DNA from: Ambrosia x helenae
Lineage: Eukaryota > Streptophyta > Magnoliopsida > Asterales > Asteraceae
NCBI GenBank assembly: GCA_030844895.1
Contig: JAUTDX010007113.1
Coordinates: 310,001-374,000 of the forward strand
Length of the DNA stretch: 64,000 nucleotides
Reading direction: 5' to 3'
The position numbers and the translations under genes were made by a program. Shown piece after piece: positions 44,222-54,903 of this stretch; the first letter of the stretch is position 1, and each line of letters opens with the position of its first letter. Below the pieces are notes generated by a model, which worked only from the letters and a program-made list of their open reading frames with translations, did no database searches and was not told the DNA's origin.

Positions 44222-44528
44222 AAGGGGCTGTTTAGTAGCCTCTTAATGAGGCTCTTAACCATTCAGCGCTGAATGATTCAGCATTTAGTGTGTTTGTTTC
44301 AGCTTCTGAATGAAATGGTTAAGTCTGAATCATTAAGATTTGGGATGTTGCTGAAACATTAAGCACTGAACTATTAAGCACTGAACTAGGCTGAACCTTA
44401 ATGAGGCTCCCCTACCAACGTGGGACAAGAAAACTAACCATTAAGAGGTCCAACTTAATGATTCAGCGCTTAACCATTCAGACCTCTTAATGATTCAGCA
44501 CTTAATCAACCAAACAAAACAGCCCCTA
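44222..44528. mobile_element. hAT-type MITE, 307 bp
   Basis: Ends AAGGGGCTGTTTAGT and, inverted, TAGGGGCTGTTTTGT. The TSD AATATTTT is at 44214-44221 and 44529-44536. The body is rich in CTTAATGATTCAGCGCTTAA words. Non-coding. Confidence 0.8.
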
Positions 44529-44536
44529 AATATTTT

Positions 44537-45299
44537 TTAATGAATTAATATGATTTTATGCAAGTTTTAGAGGATATATATACGCACTTGCCTTAAAAAA
44601 ACAAAGCGGTATATTGCCTAGCAGAAAAAACATGGATAACAATGTTTGTGATATGTGACATCAGTGTGGTTGTGGTCGGATCAGTTGGGCTTCGTTCGCA
44701 ACATTGAAACAAATCCGCTAGCATATGGCTTGACGACAATAGATAGGCATAAGCATAGAATTTTTTAAGCAGTATGATAATTTTGATGGTCGGATGACTT
44801 ACGGTGACAAGTAGAACATTTGTATGTATAGGCTTTGTTACATGCTATATGGACTATGGTTGATCAAGTATTTCATGGTACAAAATGTATGAATGTTATA
44901 TTATAAAATATTCAACATACAATTAGACACACAAATGCATAAAATAGAATATATATTAGTTAGAATTTTTTTACTAAACATAAACATATAAGAAATATTT
45001 TTTTTTATTATAATATCTTTTTAAATATATATTACTTACTTCAAACTTTTAACAATAAATGAGTGTGTATTTAGGCATGTAGATCTGTGTGCATGTGAGA
45101 ACATCAATTTGTAGCTTGTGAGAACATGAATTTGTAGTTTGAAAAGCAAAATGTGTTCCATGTTTAGTGGCATGTGGAAATCGCATGATACTTTTAATGA
45201 GAGCGAGAAGTTTAATGGTATCAAATATGTTATCAAATATGTATATAGTTTTATTAACTTTGTATTTGTTAAATCAAACCTCTAATATACTATATAGAT
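44537..45299. other. AT-rich intergenic, nothing recognised
   Basis: No element ends, repeats or ORFs of note. Confidence 0.5.
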
Positions 45300-45308
45300 T
45301 ATTATATA
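45300..45308. repeat. Left 9-bp TSD of third MULE
   Basis: TATTATATA, repeated at 48401-48409. It is low complexity, so support is moderate. Confidence 0.7.
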
Positions 45309-45479
45309 GGGAAAATGACCAATATAGCCCGTTGACCGGGCATTTTGCACAACTAGCCCTCTCCACCGTCTTTGGAGAGACGGTACACGGCTCCCAACCA
45401 GCCTGAACCGTCTCCGAGACCGTTTGGTTTTATAGCCAATTGCAAGCCAACACGTGGCGTCTCTGATCCCGAGGCTGTA

Positions 45480-45640
45480 CCGTCTCTCTCCAGACGGGTC
45501 AGAGATCTCTCCCAGACGGTTCACGTTTCCCAATGCCGGCTGCCTTCGGTTCAACCGTCTCCCAGACGGTTCACGTCTACCAATGCCGTCTGACCCTTCG
45601 GTTCAACCGTCTCCCAGACGGGTCACATTTCCCAAGTCGT
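45480..45640. repeat. GC-rich subrepeats in the MULE TIR
   Basis: Two to three copies of a ~60-bp unit with GGTTCAACCGTCTCCCAGAC and GGTTCACGT. The inverted counterpart is at 48000-48210. Each unit is itself a small hairpin (CCGTCTCCCAGACGG). Confidence 0.75.
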
Positions 45641-46711
45641 CTTAAGCCGTTTTGTGATACCGTCTGAACCGTCTGAACCGTCTCACGAGTGTATATAAAT
45701 ACCCCAATTCACTTAACGAAATTTGCACCCACCCCTCTCCTCTAAGCTTTCATCTTCCAATCCAATGACGTTTTTTTACTTTCCCAGCCGAAGCCTTTTT
45801 TACTTTCCCAGCCGAAGCCTACCGGCTTCGGAAATATGTCCCGGTTACTTGGATTGTTGTTTCATCTGCGTACGGCTACTTGGATTGTTGTTCTATCTGC
45901 GCGTGGTTTGCAACCCGTGTAATGGATCGATGATGTGGTGGTCTACATTTTAGGCAAGTTCGTTTGCTTTCCGAATTTATGTCTCGATGTTCGACGTGTG
46001 CTCACTGAGAACTATTGTTACATAAAACGAGGAAACGTTTCGGACTTGTCTGTGTAGAGCACATACACCATTCGAAACAACGTCTATGTAGACCACTGCT
46101 ACTACCGCCGCTGTGGAGGACAAAACATCTAACACTAAGATGTAGTCCTCAATAGTTGGTTAGACATTACTATTACTTCAAACAAAGTTCTTAGTTCTGG
46201 AAGTAAATTTGGGAAGTTTGTTGTAATAGTGTAGTTTTTTACTTGTTGCTTCTTAGTTTTCACTTGTTGCTTCTTAGTTCTTGGGAAGTTTGTTGTAATA
46301 GTGTAGTTTTTTAATTGTTGTTGTAATAGTATTTATTGTTTATTTGTGATTGTAATAGTATCATACGTTTAATGAGATATTTACCTTAATATAAAAACAA
46401 AAAAACAAAATTGCATTAATTTTTTTTTTTTGGAAGGCAAATATCATTAAAAACACACCGGCCTATCTCCAAGGCAGAGATAGCCACACAACAATCATTT
46501 ACATAACGTCAAAATTAAAACTACGTCAACCCTCCCAATCAACATCATTTCCTTTACTACGACTATTGCATTAATATTAATAAAAATATAACCATTAATT
46601 GCATTATATATAATACTTAAAAACCATGGTCGGTGATACAGTGACTTATTTTGTCTTTTAGTGAATGATAATAGATTTATGTATTGTTTTGCAATTATTG
46701 TAACAAAATTG

Positions 46712-46800
46712 AAGTTTGGTGTAATGGTTAAGTATGCACTCTCTACCATGTGGTTGTGGGTTCGAAACCCACTTCTCATTTTCAAATCTTTCATTTACCT
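46712..46800 (+). repeat. tRNA-like SINE head
   Basis: A box TGGTGTAATGGTTAAGTA and B box GTGGGTTCGAAACCCAC, followed by TTCTCATT and a T-rich tail. Acceptor arms do not pair, so it is not a tRNA gene. The CCCACTTCTCATT junction resembles that of the copies in the 60-63 kb array. Confidence 0.65.
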
Positions 46801-47309
46801 TTTCTATTTCTCTCTTTTTTTTCTTTCTTTTTAACTTTGTTTCGGTTTTTTTTTTTTTTTTTTTTTCAAGTGATAATTGTTTTTACCCTTTTTAGTTCAC
46901 TTTTGTTTTTTTATCTATTTTTTTTTCTTTTCAAATATAATACGTTTTCATGCTTATTTTTGCCTACGTTTTATGTTGGTCTACGGTTTGATGTAAACTG
47001 TGTTCAGAAACGAGTGGGGTAAAATATAATACGTTTTCATTTGACTGTATACAATCGTGTTATTATACGTGTTGACGCCGCTAAGTCTTGATGCAAAGGT
47101 AAGAGTGACGTAGTGGTTAGGTGGAGTGATATAAATTTACTTTGAAAACGAGTATGGTCGATTGTAGTCTATACTTTATGTCGCCACATATTGTTTTGAA
47201 ACAAGTCAGATCAAATAACACATGTAAATTCGTCGGTATGAATTCGGATTACTCAACGTTTTGACGTAAATTTAGTTTGAAAATAAGTCGGGTTAATTGT
47301 AGCATATAC

Positions 47310-47362
47310 TTTATGATGTCGTGTGTGGTGCCGCCGCAACGCGCGGCTCACAAGAAAACTAG
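47310..47362 (+). mobile_element. Helitron 3' terminus
   Basis: GCCGCCGCAACGCGCGGC hairpin followed by a short spacer, CTAG, then T. The 5' end could not be located; the element presumably covers part of 46.4-47.36 kb. It ends 28 bp beyond the stop of the Myb/SANT-like ORF, so it may have truncated that gene. Confidence 0.6.
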
Positions 47363-47389
47363 TTAAATAAAAAGTTAATAAATTACAAA

Positions 47390-47740
47390 TTAATTAAGAC
47401 GATGTCTTATCATTTGCCAAACGGACACATGTTTAAACTCTTTACGCTCCCTGTTTTTATACTGCCTTAGACTGTGTCTAATTGCCACGTCTTCGGGAAA
47501 GTTAGAGGGTACGTCGTAAAGAGTCCGGTTGTGGTGCCCGTTGAAGATTTGACACTTTGTCGTCAAATCGCTCAACTTGCGGCTTAGGGACTCGGTGGTA
47601 CGTTCTGACCCTCCAACGAGCCGGTTGTATTCATTCAGTATCCGGAACCATTTGTTGTTAAGGTGTGTGCTTTCTTCAACATGAAGCCATGCTGCAATCA
47701 AGGCAATCTCTTGTTCTTCCGTCCATCTTTGAGGTGCCAT
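47390..47740 (-). CDS. Myb/SANT-like protein, probably C-terminally truncated
   Basis: 116 residues from ATGGCACCTC. The domain (about residues 4-75) begins RWTEEQEIALIAAWLHV and continues NNKWFRILNEYNRL and SLSRKLSDLTTKCQIFN, the trihelix/Myb-SANT pattern of the DNA-binding partner protein encoded by PIF/Harbinger elements and related plant proteins. The C-terminus EFKHVSVWQMIRH resembles the conserved tail that normally continues further; here it stops after two more residues, just before a Helitron end. The inward TATA box in the right TIR (~47967) and a ~220-bp leader containing a minisatellite precede it, so it could be transcribed. Origin is either capture by the MULE or an older Harbinger insertion. 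Confidence 0.6.
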   Translation of the reverse strand: MAPQRWTEEQEIALIAAWLHVEESTHLNNKWFRILNEYNRLVGGSERTTESLSRKLSDLTTKCQIFNGHHNRTLYDVPSNFPEDVAIRHSLRQYKNRERKEFKHVSVWQMIRHRLN

Positions 47741-47758
47741 TTTTGTATGATTTGGGCG

Positions 47759-47930
47759 CTGTTGGACGGTGGTGGTGGGGTGGTAGATATTGTTTAGACG
47801 ATGTAGGACGGTGTTGGACGGTGGTGGTGGGGTGGTAGATATTGTTTAGGCGGTGTTGGACGGTGGTCGTCGGGTTGTAGATAGTGTTTAGACGGAGTTG
47901 CACGGTGGTGGATAGTGTTTAGACGGGGTT
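47759..47930. repeat. Minisatellite, 3-4 units of ~45-52 bp
   Basis: Units share GTTGGACGGTGGTGGTGGGG and TAGATATTGTTTAG. Located in the presumed leader of the Myb/SANT-like ORF. Confidence 0.8.
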
Positions 47931-48409
47931 GGATGACGGGAATGGGACGGGAGACGGGTATTTATAGGGCTGAGCTGGACAACCGAAGCGTCGCCCGGTC
48001 ATCGGGACTCACCGGCGTTGGTAGATGTGTACCGTCTTGAGAGACGGTTGAACCGAAGGGCCAGCCGTCTTGGGAAATGTGACCCGTCTTTTGAGACGGT
48101 TGAACCGAAGGGTCAGCCGGCATTGGTAGACGTGAACCGTCTGGGAGACGGTTGAACCGAAGGCAGCCGGCATTGGGAAACGTGAACCGTCTGGGAGAGA
48201 TCTCTGACCCGTCTGGAGAGAGACGGTACAGCCTCGGGATCAGAGACGCCACGTGTTGGCTTGCAATTGGCTATAAAACCAAACGGTCTCGGAGACGGTT
48301 CAGGCTGATTGGGAGCCGTTGTGTACCGTCTCTCCAAAGACGGTGGAGAGGGCTAGTTGTGCAAAATGCCCGGTCAACGGGCTATATTGGTCATTTTCCC
48401 TATTATATA

Positions 48410-49201
48410 TATATCAATTACCAAATAGAAGTTGTCTTACATAAGTTACTGTACAATCTCTACGGTTGCAAACTTTTCACGTAGCTGATTCTTTGCTACG
48501 CGTCATGATCGCCTACGTCTGCCTTTTCTTAGAAGTTGATGCTTAACGGTTTCAGACCGCACCCACCGGCACAGCCAATTGCCGGTGTACGAACTTCTTC
48601 TATTACACGTATCACTTCACCACCACCATCGTCGTCAACGCTGTCGGACAACCCCGCTGAGCTACTCACACCAAAGGCAAGGTCGGTCTGTTGGAGGCTT
48701 CTACTGTAGCTGTCGGCCGCAGCGGCCGACATGCATCCACGTGGAAAAGCCGGTTTGTGGTCGCGTCGAACGAGGTCGCTCTATCTTAAACACCACACCT
48801 CCGTGCTCGACCTTGGTTTCGAAATGGTGTTAACGACGCCTTCGAAAGAGATTTGTTAAAAATGGCAGTAGCGGTGATGGTGCTGGGTTTTTAGAGAGAG
48901 AAAAACGAACCGTGGTGGTGGTCAATCGGTTTTTTTAAGGGAGGAGTTGTGTGGTGGTGGGCGGATTTTTAGACAGGTTGAGGAGCGATGGCGGGGCAGA
49001 TGGGTTTTTTGAGTAACAAGGAAGAATGATGATGGTGGGGGTGTGTTATTAGAGACAGAAAGAGAGAAGTGGTTGTGTAAATGGGGTGGTAATAAATTAC
49101 TACACTTTCATACCTGCTGCGAATTGAAAAAAAATAATATTATATTGTTACTTTTGCTACATGTCACATTACAAAGAAAGACAGAAGCATCAAAAAAAAC
49201 T
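48410..49201. other. Intergenic; one GC-rich short ORF of unknown meaning
   Basis: A minus-strand frame at 48529-48732 (67 codons, MSAAAADSYSRSLQQT...) lies in GC-rich sequence of unusually regular codon appearance but has no recognised domain and may be a gene remnant. The rest is GGTGGTGG-rich and then AT-rich. Confidence 0.35.
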
Positions 49202-49204
49202 TTA

Positions 49205-49906
49205 GGGTATGTGTAGTGGTGAATAGTTATGTGGGGGTTATAAGATTAAAATATTAAAAAGTAATAGAAAAGGGGTTATGTTGGGGTTATGGAAAAAGAG
49301 GTGTAGTGGGAAGGAGGGTTATGTAGGGGTTATAAATGATTGGGTAATCATTGCTTTTTATTGTTTTTTATTTAAATAAAAGAATATTAAATAGTTTAAA
49401 TTATTTTTCATTAAATATATAAAACTTAGAAATACTTAAAAAAAACTACAAATACTAAAAAACAACAAATACTTAAAAAAAGTTACAAATACTTAAAAAA
49501 ACTAGTCGTCGTCGTCATCTCCTTCTTGGTTTTCTCCTTCTTCTTCTTCTCCTTGTTCTTCATAAAATTCATCATCATCTTCTTCTTCTTCTTCCTGGCT
49601 CTGATGATCGGCATTGAAGTAGTCATTCATCAAACGCTCATTGGCGGCTACACGGTCTCGCTCTATATATTGCCTAGACAATATCGGCCGTGGGACGGAA
49701 GTACCTATAGCTTCAACCGCGCTACACGCTAGTTGAACCGCACTCATAACGGCCGCCTCCTCTTCCGCGTCGTCTTCTTTAAAAAACCGATTATATAGAT
49801 CCATAAACGAATCATCGGAGTTAGGAGGGGACGACATTTTGATGATTTTTTGTGTGTTGAATTTTTTTGAGAGTAAAAGTATGTGTGTATTGTAGAAATA
49901 TAGAAT

Positions 49907-49942
<36 letters not shown>

Positions 49943-50141
49943 TAGAATAAATTTTTTTTTTTAATTATTTTTTGAACGGCTATATGACCGTTGCAACGGT
50001 CAACTTCTCAATAATACCCCAAAACGCTCGTTACCTTCAAAACACTTATACCCCAAAACGCCACCATAGCGCCTGGGGGGGCGGTGTTCCCGGCGCTATG
50101 GTGGCTTATAACGCCTAATAACTTTGCCACTACGGGTACTC
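49205..50141. mobile_element. PIF/Harbinger deletion derivative, 937 bp
   Basis: The left end GGGTATGTGTAGTGG pairs with the inverted right end GAGTACCCGTAGTGG, and both continue into GTTAT-like motifs. The TSD TTA is at 49202-49204 and 50142-50144. It carries the N-terminus of a transposase on the minus strand. A (TA)n tract lies at 49907-49939. Confidence 0.78.
49502..49837 (-). CDS. Harbinger transposase N-terminus fused to an acidic tail
   Basis: 111 residues from ATGTCGTCCC. About residues 45-75 read PRPILSRQYIERDRVAANER then LMNDYF, matching the segment before the catalytic domain of PIF/Harbinger (ALP1-like) transposases. The expected FRRRFRM and DDE domain are missing. Instead the protein ends in a 35-residue Glu/Asp run (EEEEEDDDEFYEEQGEEEEG...). 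It is a deletion product, unlikely to be catalytic. An acidic domain on a transposase N-terminus could in principle act as a competitor. Expression unknown. Confidence 0.6.
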   Translation of the reverse strand: MSSPPNSDDSFMDLYNRFFKEDDAEEEAAVMSAVQLACSAVEAIGTSVPRPILSRQYIERDRVAANERLMNDYFNADHQSQEEEEEDDDEFYEEQGEEEEGENQEGDDDDD

Positions 50142-50144
50142 TTA

Positions 50145-50850
50145 TAGGCTTATTTTCTATAATAAAAAGGAGCATGTAGAGCAGTGAAAGGAGATAGCAA
50201 CTCTCAACTGCACTTTAACGGGGAGTAAGCCGTCACAAGCATGCCATTCGCTTTGCAAAACTCTGTTATTTTTTTATGTTGCCAATTTGGGTTCATCTCA
50301 ATCTTCAAACCAAATAAATTTGATGTCAGTTACACCATTTTAACCTTTGCGTTGACTTTGAGTTTTATTCTACCATCATATTTCATGTTATGGTTAATGG
50401 GTTATTCTCAATATACTTTACATGTGGATTGTTTTAAAAATCCTTGATGACATGGTTTGAACCAAGACTTGCCATTTCGAGTGTCGGCTGAACGAATTGA
50501 TAAGCGGATGAATTTGCGTTAGGCGTGATACGTACTCTCATCCGCCGCGCGCCAAAATGGCAACACACTGCTATGTTTGCGCAGCGGAGCGCGCACGGGT
50601 ATGATGCTAGTTTTATATAATACATAAAAAAAATAATTCAAAACGCACAATGTTGTAATTTAATATGAGATTAATTGTAAACACGAATTTCATAAAAGTT
50701 ATATTAAATAGACGAAGACCAAAAAAAATATTACTAAATATAAATTGTCCCAACAAATCTCACATCACACACAACTTCCAAGAACATTACCTCAGCATAT
50801 CGCCAACCAAACAAGACCATTTTACAAACTTTGAAAAATCGTTCCACGAC
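50145..50850. other. Intergenic and promoter of the frameshifted gene copy
   Basis: Nothing recognised to about 50640. The TATA box CTATAAAACC lies at about 50850-50859 in the conserved TTCCACG context shared with the 38.6 kb promoter. Confidence 0.5.
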
Positions 50851-50902
50851 TATAAAACCATGAACGTTCCACGCTTTTCATAACTACTACAATTTACGAA
50901 CC

Positions 50903-51266
50903 ATGTTTAGAGCCATGAGCTTGAGAAAGGTTCACCGAGGATACGAGCCACTTATCAACGAATCCGATGCCCCTGATAAATTGTCATCGGAAGCTAAGAT
51001 GCTTAGGTCCACGACGTTGCCTGCCCATTTCTTCGGCGATAATCCATTAAATTTGGTGTTAGACCCCGCTAAAAAATCCAGCGAAAAAAGATATGATAGA
51101 GAAGCAAGTGAAGAAGGTGAGTAAGCTTCATCCGCTCTTCAGCTTATTCGAGAGGAAGAGCCGAAGGAAGAAGGCCACGGCTAAACCTGTGTTCTCAAGG
51201 TACATGCAATATCTAAGGGAAGGAGGTGTTTGGAATGCTAATTCAACTAAGCCGGTAATCTATTGA
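50903..51266 (+). pseudogene. Second copy of the small basic protein gene, frameshifted
   Basis: The first ~60 codons parallel the 38702 gene (MFRAMSLRKVHRGYEPL, SSEAKMLRSTTLPAHFFG). Near 51078-51090, at a run of A, the frame is lost and the original reading stops at 51124. The continuing homologous frame, from about 51095 to the stop at 51264-51266, contains HPLFSLFERKSRRKKATAKP and ends TKPVIY. One indel therefore separates it from an intact gene. With a conserved TATA box and little other damage, it is a young pseudogene or a sequencing error. Confidence 0.85.
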
Positions 51267-52409
51267 TTTAGTAAAATCGATCTGAGAGATTTCGTCAAAT
51301 TCAGAAGCTTGATTGGGTGCGTAGGCTAGTATAGTCTGTTATAAACCTAACTGTTTATGTGGTTCTCACGGTTCTGTACTTAAAATAAGTTTCGTGTTGA
51401 GCGTGCTACCATATATAATTGTACTTGTTATTTAAAGAAAGAAGAAGAAGAAATTATTATCTATACACTTGATTAGATTGTGTATATATGTTATGTACAT
51501 AACTCATTTTTGTATATCTATATATTTCAAAAGAATTCGGTTGCTACATATTATTCTTCAATTCCCTTACACATACATGCATACACATTCGATCAATGGG
51601 TCAAAATCTAGTATGGCCTATAGTATTGTCACATATGATGCATTCAATTGCCGTGGGTTCAATATGCACCTCAAACTAGACTTAAAATCAGACATGTCTC
51701 ATAAGTCGTAACTTATATGTTGCTTAATTTCCTGAAGGAATATAAAGATGATGGTATCTGTTTTGACCAACATCAATCGTTTAAGTATAACGTAATTTCT
51801 TCTAAAAAGTCTAATGCCTAATACTTCAATGTTCCTTTTTTTTATTACTCTTTTAAGATATTTTGTTTGTTTATTAAGTTTTCTACTTTCTAGCCTAGAC
51901 TCGGTGTGGACAAGGGTGAGAAATCATAAAAGTGAATCAAAAGTCAACTCAACAATGATCAACAAGAGGCCCGTCCAAATTCCAATTACTTGTTTTGTAA
52001 GACTTAGTATTGTAATTATCTTGACTAAGGAATATGAGTATAAATTTGTATTTATTAGCTTATTAAATTGGGAAAATCACCATTTTGATCATTTACCAAG
52101 GTGTTTTAAATTATAGTAATCTCTTGTAGTGGTGAAGTTTGAGAATTTAAACCGGATGGTCAGAAGTCAGCGGTCACGAGACGAGACCTAAATTTTTTTT
52201 TTCTAGCTATGGTTCGGGTGATATGTTTGGGTCAAGTCGAGTCGAGTCAAACATTAAATACAATAAATATCAAAGTTCAAAGCATTGTTTAACAAACAAT
52301 CGAACAAAGACACTAAAACATTAAAAGGGAGACAAAGGGTTGGTATCTGGATGAAAAATTATAGTTCAGCCCGTCGATCTTTAAGATTTTTTAATTCTTC
52401 AATTATGGA
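51267..52409. other. Intergenic, nothing recognised
   Basis: AT-rich, with no element termini seen. A 100-codon frame at 51814-52116 has no domain and unusual composition, so I do not call it. Confidence 0.5.
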
Positions 52410-52790
52410 TACAGGTGCAAATGAGCCGAGCTAAACCCGAGCATGACCAGGCTCGAGCTCAGAAAACTTATGAGGTCTCGAGCTCGGCTCTCTTTCGCTA
52501 TCTATAGTTAATATTTTAAATAAAAGTTATATAAATAATAGGTTCGGAGCTCAATAAATGAAGTTCGGCTTGGGCTCGTTTAGTAAACAAACTTAAATGA
52601 GTGGGTAAATATAATTAAATATTAATAAAGCTAATATTACACTAAGGCTCGACAAGCCTGACGAGCTTCACCTGCTAGACTGAGCTCGACCTCGATTAGT
52701 AAACGAGCTTTGTTTTAAGCTCAAGCTCGGGCTCGATAAGGCTCGGCTCGTTTCAAGCTTTTTACCAAGCCGAGCTCGAGTAGCTAAGAG
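52410..52790. repeat. Truncated GAGCTCGAGC-type hAT MITE
   Basis: Begins AGGTGCAAATGAGCCGAGC, like the left end at 31249, and has the same CTCGAGCTCG-rich body. The right end and TSD are missing after CCGAGCTCGAGTAGCT. Confidence 0.65.
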
Positions 52791-52799
52791 ATAACAACT

Positions 52800-53567
52800 C
52801 CATCGTTTACTCATTGAATCCACTATCCCGTTCATATAGTTGTTCGGCTTAGGACTTTAGGATTTGAGCTTTACATTTACTTTGTTTTGGGTTAAAGTTT
52901 TGGTTTATATAACTATTTTTTTTAAACAGGAGGTCAAAACCATATATACCAGAAAAATTTCATACAAAAACTATATACTCGAATCTTCTGAGCGAAAATT
53001 CGGGGGGCTGGGGTCAGTCGGCCCTCCCCGCCCCTTAGATGCTATGCTCCTGATCTCCTATTTTTTTGGAAAGACAGTTCACGTGGTTTCAAGGCGACTC
53101 CAAGAGGTTTCCAATGAGGACCAACATAGAACTGCCACGTGTCTCTCCCCATGTCAAACGTCTCAGTGACGTCTGAGCGCTGCGAGACGTCTCCGACACC
53201 ACCACTACCACCTGTTCGGTTTTCATTTCTCTATCCTTCTTTCTCTCTCCTCCTCCTCCTCCGCTGCCCTACTCTGTTTCCGATGACGTCTCGGTGGTGA
53301 CTGAGCTGTATCCCGTCGGATCTGTTGAAAACGAACCACCATAGCCACACCTGACCCTTTAACATAGACCTCCCATGCGCCGCCATAGCCACACCTGACC
53401 CTTCGCCACCTTTTCCCATGCGCCACCACCAAGATCCACCATCAGTAAGAAGAAAAACTATCTCTTGACACAAACAACACCCAATCATCAGGGTAGTGGT
53501 CGGTCGTTTCTTACAGAAAGGGAGAAGGGTCGATTGTGTGTGAGGGAAAGGAGAACATAACGGCGGG
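52800..53567. other. Intergenic, possible left arm of a larger element
   Basis: 53066-53160 (CACGTGGTTTCAAGGCGACT...) loosely mirrors 54700-54795 inverted (CTCACAGGTTTCGAGACATC), hinting at an element of about 1.7 kb around the solo LTR. No TSD found. Otherwise CCTCCTCC-rich, without genes. Confidence 0.35.
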
Positions 53568-53622
53568 CATTAGGTCATGTTAATGGAAGGATATGCTTGT
53601 GGTGGTAATGTTGTGTTGAAGC

Positions 53623-54298
53623 TGTTGGGTCTGCTGAATCGGAGAAGAACAGATGAAGTGAAAAGCCAAAACATACTAAATATCTGATCCACAGTAAAAC
53701 AGTATTTTGCATACAAGATCCTCCCAAAACACTGTTGACATTAACAATTGTTGTTCCTAACAACTGCTGTGCAAACTGCTGCTTACAAGGTCTGTTGAAG
53801 AAACGTCTGCTGAGCCAAAGGTCTGAAGATACAAGGTCTATTGGAGTCAACATCACTTAGACTCCAACAGTTGATACAAGCAATCAGAGTTTATCCCATC
53901 GGTTGTTTAGTCATTAGAGTTTTTCTATGTAACAGTGTTTGTAATAGAGCAGATGTTTTATGTTGTTATATCTGTTAGATGTCACTATCTTAGGTGACGT
54001 CAGCCTTAGGTCATCAGAGCTTTTGTTTATGTATAAATAGAACAGTACCTGTACTGTTCTATTCATTACTTCGAAAACATTCTCTAGTACAAACAGAGTT
54101 GTGAATGATCGGGCTGAGGGGGAGAATTCTGTATTGGTACTGAAATCTGTGATGATTTATGAAAAGTACTTGTTAGAAGCAATTGTCCTATTTGTTATGA
54201 TTTAAAGTTTATATTTCCGTTGCACTTTCCATTGTTATTCATCTTCATTATGTTTTCATTTATTAAACTTCATAACAAATCAAACTCAGATCCTAACA
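53623..54298 (+). mobile_element. Solo LTR, copia-like, 676 bp
   Basis: TGTTGGGTCTGC...CAGATCCTAACA with TATA box TATAAATAG (54032-54040). The flanking five bases are GAAGC and AAAGC, an imperfect TSD. A ~50-bp direct duplication (GGTCATGTTAATGGAAGGAT...) also surrounds it at 53569-53622 and 54302-54354. The CAACAGTTG and CATCAGAG words resemble those in the full copia element, but the sequence differs. Confidence 0.65.
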
Positions 54299-54895
54299 AA
54301 AGCATTAGGTCATGTTAATGGAAGGATATGCTCGTGATGGTGATGTTGTGTGGAAGGATATGTTGATAGATTAGTGATTATTATTATTATTAGATGTAAT
54401 GGATTACGGAGAACATAATGGCGGGAATCTTGGAGGTTTGGTATCACGAGAGTGAGAGGGGGGTGGATTGATAGTCTTATGAAGAGTAGAGGAGGGGATT
54501 TCCAGTGTGGTTGCGGTGGTGGTGACAGAGATGAGAGGTTTTCCAGTGTGGTGGTGGTGGTGATGGATAGGAGGCAGGTTGTGTTGGTGGTAGACCTGTA
54601 AATAAGAAATGAGGTGGGTTGTGTTGGTGGGCCACCTGGAGAAGCCTCTTGGCGAGGTTTCCCAATCCTTATTATTATTAAATAAATAAATAAATAAACA
54701 ATAATAATGGACACGTGTCGCTCAGTTATTGGTCAACCGCTAAAGCCTTTTGGAGAGGCCTGAGATGTCTCGAAACCTGTGAGCCCTCTCTCCAAATATA
54801 TGGTTTTATTTTATTATTTCTTGTGTTATAACTTTAATTGGTTTAATAGCGATACATTGTTAGTTAAAAGATTTTAAAGAAGTTTATGAAGACTC
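54299..54895. other. Intergenic, GGTGGTGG-rich
   Basis: Repeated GAGGTGGGTTGTGTTGGTGG-like words at 54560-54640. Minus-strand ORFs here are low complexity and not called. Confidence 0.4.
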
Positions 54896-54903
54896 ATTTA
54901 CAC

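Larger units (their letters stand above)
45309..48400. mobile_element. MULE with ~390-bp TIRs, 3.1 kb, carrying a Myb/SANT-like ORF
   Basis: Ends begin GGGAAAATGACCAATATAGC on both sides. The TIRs (45309-45700 and about 47990-48400) are nearly identical except for indels inside a GC-rich subrepeat built on GAACCGTCTGGGAGACGGTT. Each TIR ends in an inward-facing TATA box (GTATATAAATACCCC at ~45693; CTATAAATACCCG on the minus strand at ~47967). The interior holds a Myb/SANT-like ORF, a minisatellite, a tRNA-like SINE and a Helitron 3' end. ORFs within the TIRs are by-products of the palindromic subrepeats. Confidence 0.82.

Noticed and set aside
46712..46785. Possible functional tRNA gene
   Set aside because: A and B boxes are good but acceptor strands do not pair; followed by a SINE-like tail. 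The same applies to 34110, 60214, 61048 and 62298.
46750..47022. 90-codon Phe-rich ORF
   Set aside because: Poly-T tract translation downstream of a tRNA-like head; no coding signal.
45282..48337. Several 60-110 codon ORFs at the MULE ends
   Set aside because: They lie in the GC-rich inverted repeats, appear mirrored at both ends and reflect hairpin subrepeats, not genes.
54310..54714. 134-codon minus-strand ORF rich in Thr, Pro and His
   Set aside because: Low-complexity GGTGGTGG-type DNA, no domain, no conserved start or promoter.
53066..54795. MULE or MITE enclosing the solo LTR
   Set aside because: Inverted similarity of the arms is weak and no TSD could be found; kept only as a note in the region description.
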